From contig JBKPEA010000080.1 in assembly GCA_046728175.1 (NCBI GenBank), positions 1 to 64,000 of the forward strand: a stretch of 64,000 nucleotides of DNA, written 5' to 3'. This document shows positions 62,115-64,000 of the stretch, one piece after another. A program made the translations under genes and the position numbers. Numbering within the stretch: position 1 is the stretch's first letter; the number at the start of each line of letters is the position of its first letter. This DNA comes from JAFAHS01 sp046728175 (GTDB taxonomy: Bacteria > Desulfobacterota > Binatia > Binatales > Binataceae). A model generated the notes under the pieces. That model was not told the DNA's origin, did not search any database, and saw nothing but the letters and a program-made list of their open reading frames with translations.

Positions 62115-62184
62115 TGTAAGCTCCTGTTTTGCAGCAAGCCGGCGTTGATTCGCCAATTACAACCGTGTCAATCGTCTCAACTGG

Positions 62185-62571
62185 TCACTCGAGCACCGCC
62201 AGGAACTCGCATTGGACCAGCATCGGATCGGGCAACTGGTACACGAGGGTGTGCCGCGCGGGCCGTGACGTGGGATCGGGAAACATCCTGGTCCATTGCG
62301 GATCGATAACCGCGCGCGCGCCGCGATCCCGCACCCAAATCGTCACTTTGATGATATCGTCGATCGATCCACCCCCCGCCTCGACAATCCGTCGAAGGTT
62401 GGCGAACATCGCGGCGACCTGGGCCTCGAGATCACCACTCATTTTACCGGTAGCGGGGTCGATTCCCGCGATGCCACCCGAGGCGATCAAATTGCCGATC
62501 CGCGACGCGGCCGGGATTGGAGTGGCTCCATGACCGAAGCCCTCCACCTCGATGCTTCTGCGTCTGCCCAT
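62185..62571 (-). CDS. RidA-family protein
   Basis: A 128-residue RidA/YjgF/UK114 fold protein. Seen: RIGNLIASGGIAGIDPATGK, DLEAQVAAMFANLRRIVEAG, IDDIIKVTIWVRD and RPARHTLVYQLPDPMLVQCE. The conserved Arg expected to bind the carboxylate of an imine or enamine is in SRPARHT. In catabolic operons these proteins act as imine deaminases or tautomerase-like helpers for ring-cleavage products. It sits between the extradiol dioxygenase and the Rieske gene (25 and 70 base gaps). ATG 62571 or GTG 62580. Confidence 0.9.
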   Translation of the reverse strand: MGRRRSIEVEGFGHGATPIPAASRIGNLIASGGIAGIDPATGKMSGDLEAQVAAMFANLRRIVEAGGGSIDDIIKVTIWVRDRGARAVIDPQWTRMFPDPTSRPARHTLVYQLPDPMLVQCEFLAVLE

Positions 62572-62596
62572 GATCGCCACCGCTTATTCGAATCGA

Positions 62597-63589
62597 TCAC
62601 AAAATCCGCGCAAACGCCAGCCCGATGCCGGTGCCTGCGACCGTGCGATAGACCGGCAGGTATTCGGACCAGCTCGCCTTCACACCCTCGAACATCGCGG
62701 CCACCGCTATCCAGTTGCGAATTTCCGAAGATCCCGAATTGAGCAGCTCCACGGGAAGCCGGGAGAGCTCGCTTGTGTGGCCGGTCGTGAGCGCATCCAG
62801 CACACGACGATCCAATTCTTCATTGGTGACGAAGTGACTGAGACCGCCGGATGCGACAACCGCGACCCGCCGGTCGAGATTGCTGGCTTCGATGGCGGCC
62901 CGCAGCGCGCGTCCGATCGCATAGCAGCGCGCGGGGGTCGGCTGGTTGGGAGGATAGTAGCAATTCAGCATCACTGGCAGGATGGGCGCGCGCACCTTTG
63001 CCATCAGACGCTTCAGGACGAAGCCATAGGCATGTCCGAAACCGTGCGTGTCTGGCGCGCTCACCCGCGAGGACACCGCGATGTCGATTCCGTCTTCGAT
63101 AAGATTTCTGATCAGGTCGCATGCCAGTTCGCGGTCGCAGGCGAATTGGTGATGTTGATCCATGGCGTATCCTTCGGCAAGCACACGCATGAACTCAGGA
63201 TCGCCAATCGCACGCTCCCCGAAGGTATGAGTGGTGGCTTCATCGCCGTAGAAGATCGATACCGCCGGCATGTTGCCCACATCGAAGAGCTCGTGCTGAT
63301 CGTCGCCAACAATCATGACCACGTCAGGCCGCTCCCCGGCCAGCTCAGCCGCCAACCTGTCGAGGGCCGTCTGCACCGCGCTGGATTGCCCGGTGAGATA
63401 TTCGAGGGCCGACTCGCGCTCGTAGCGCCTGCCTGACCGTGCCAGATCTTCGTAGGTGCAGCGCTTGCCGTCGCGGTCATACAGCTCGCGGTTGTGGCGG
63501 TCGCTGATCGCGCGCTGCTCCCACATCCGTGCTTCGGTGACCACCAGCGGGCTGTGCGAGGTACCGAGGCCGATTACTACCTGTGCCAT
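62597..63589 (-). CDS. Class III extradiol dioxygenase, LigB-like
   Basis: A 330-residue LigB-superfamily ring-cleavage dioxygenase. Seen: VIGLGTSHSPLVVTEARMWE (first iron His in TSHSP), VVMIVGDDQHELFDVGNMPA (second His region), HGFGHAYGFVLKRLM, ILPVMLNCYYPPNQPTPARC and VAVVASGGLSHFVTNEELDR (catalytic His near the end), with an RNW-Glu segment at the C-terminus. It cleaves dihydroxylated aromatic rings (protocatechuate- or gallate-like) with Fe(II) and O2. No LigA-type small subunit is next to it, so it may work alone as gallate dioxygenases do. First gene of the four-gene operon, matching LigJ 6 kb away. Confidence 0.92.
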   Translation of the reverse strand: MAQVVIGLGTSHSPLVVTEARMWEQRAISDRHNRELYDRDGKRCTYEDLARSGRRYERESALEYLTGQSSAVQTALDRLAAELAGERPDVVMIVGDDQHELFDVGNMPAVSIFYGDEATTHTFGERAIGDPEFMRVLAEGYAMDQHHQFACDRELACDLIRNLIEDGIDIAVSSRVSAPDTHGFGHAYGFVLKRLMAKVRAPILPVMLNCYYPPNQPTPARCYAIGRALRAAIEASNLDRRVAVVASGGLSHFVTNEELDRRVLDALTTGHTSELSRLPVELLNSGSSEIRNWIAVAAMFEGVKASWSEYLPVYRTVAGTGIGLAFARIL

Positions 63590-64000
63590 GTGCTCTCTAC
63601 CTGGGCGAAGATTCGTAGTGAGTCACCGCGTGAGGTCGGGCAACACCTCGCGCCTATGGAACCAGAAACGGATGCTGCCCGCATCATCTCAAAGGATACC
63701 CCCATACCAAGCAGGTCGCGGAGGCTGGTATCGCGGCAAAACATACGATTAATAGCTCTCAAACGGTCTTATAAACAATTGCGGCGCCGACCCATCGACG
63801 GGGAACGCGGACCCGAGGGTCGCCTGCTGAGTTCCCCGATTCCCGCGCGAAAATAGCGTGAGCCGGAAGGGCGCGAACGCTCGGTTAGAAGTCCCCCAAA
63901 GTCTCTGGGGACTCGACAGAAAAGCGCCGCAAGAATGTATGCGATCCGCGAGAGCCTTCTAACCTCCAGCGGGTCCTGAATGGCGAAGGTCAGGCAGTGA
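63590..64000. other. Upstream region of the LigB operon; one hairpin
   Basis: No gene is supported. The promoter of the minus-strand operon should lie just after 63589. An inverted repeat AGTCCCC-N10-GGGGACT (63890-63913) could be a terminator for a gene beyond the window or an operator. Confidence 0.4.

Overview
The window is moderately GC-rich bacterial chromosome, probably from an uncultivated soil-type bacterium. Purine-rich AGGAGG-type ribosome binding sites precede many of the starts. The gene content is dominated by xenobiotic and aromatic catabolism: luciferase-like flavin enzymes, TIM-barrel amidohydrolases, Rieske oxygenases, extradiol dioxygenases, EthD proteins and a CaiB-type CoA transferase. 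That mix, plus a probable selenoprotein, would fit a Binatota/Desulfobacterota-like or actinobacterial soil lineage. This placement is inference; no ribosomal or other phylogenetic marker gene is present.

Layout. 1-13 kb: a broken FAD oxidoreductase, a basic DUF6496 protein, two coupled paralogous stress-type proteins, an inorganic pyrophosphatase, a berberine-bridge-type FAD oxidase, a frameshifted lipoprotein, a double-PAS histidine kinase and a methyltransferase, separated by long gene-poor stretches with gene remnants. 13-25 kb: a CoA transferase, a frameshifted NlpE/META/DUF4377 lipoprotein, tRNA-Arg, a cupin, then a tight minus-strand operon (two amidohydrolases, two luciferase-like monooxygenases, one alpha/beta hydrolase) and a further amidohydrolase. 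25-43 kb: a remnant-rich zone with dispersed repeats, truncated regulators, a Lon fragment, an IS21 remnant and a decayed tyrosine integrase next to tRNA-Ser. It still carries intact genes: a large AAA/TPR regulator, secreted proteins, a Tat-exported vanadium haloperoxidase and an MFS transporter. 43-50 kb: a PDZ protein, a copper amine oxidase and an operon EthD / Rieske dioxygenase alpha / beta / dienelactone-hydrolase fusion. 50-55 kb: a VOC protein, a sigma-like factor, a ferritin-like protein and a DUF4239 membrane protein. 55-64 kb: an aromatic meta-cleavage island with LigJ, an HpaI-type aldolase, VOC, a DUF1932 dehydrogenase, a carboxylesterase, a Rieske oxygenase, RidA and a LigB-type dioxygenase.

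Two observations stand out. First, at 26016-26621 (minus) an AhpD/carboxymuconolactone-decarboxylase-type peroxidase gene has an in-frame UGA exactly at the second Cys of its CxxC motif. A perfect 8-bp hairpin with a GUU loop begins 9 nt downstream, which fits a bacterial SECIS and suggests an unannotated selenoprotein. Second, three unrelated metal-binding-fold proteins (cupin 16524, VOC 50867, ferritin-like 53165) begin with the same SHOCT-like module of about 30 residues (consensus RDFExRQLLRAYRxGIIS...). It behaves like an N-terminal tag or assembly module.

Many genes between 2.9 and 43 kb carry single frameshifts, several at C runs. These may be real decay, or indel errors in the assembly; raw reads would decide.
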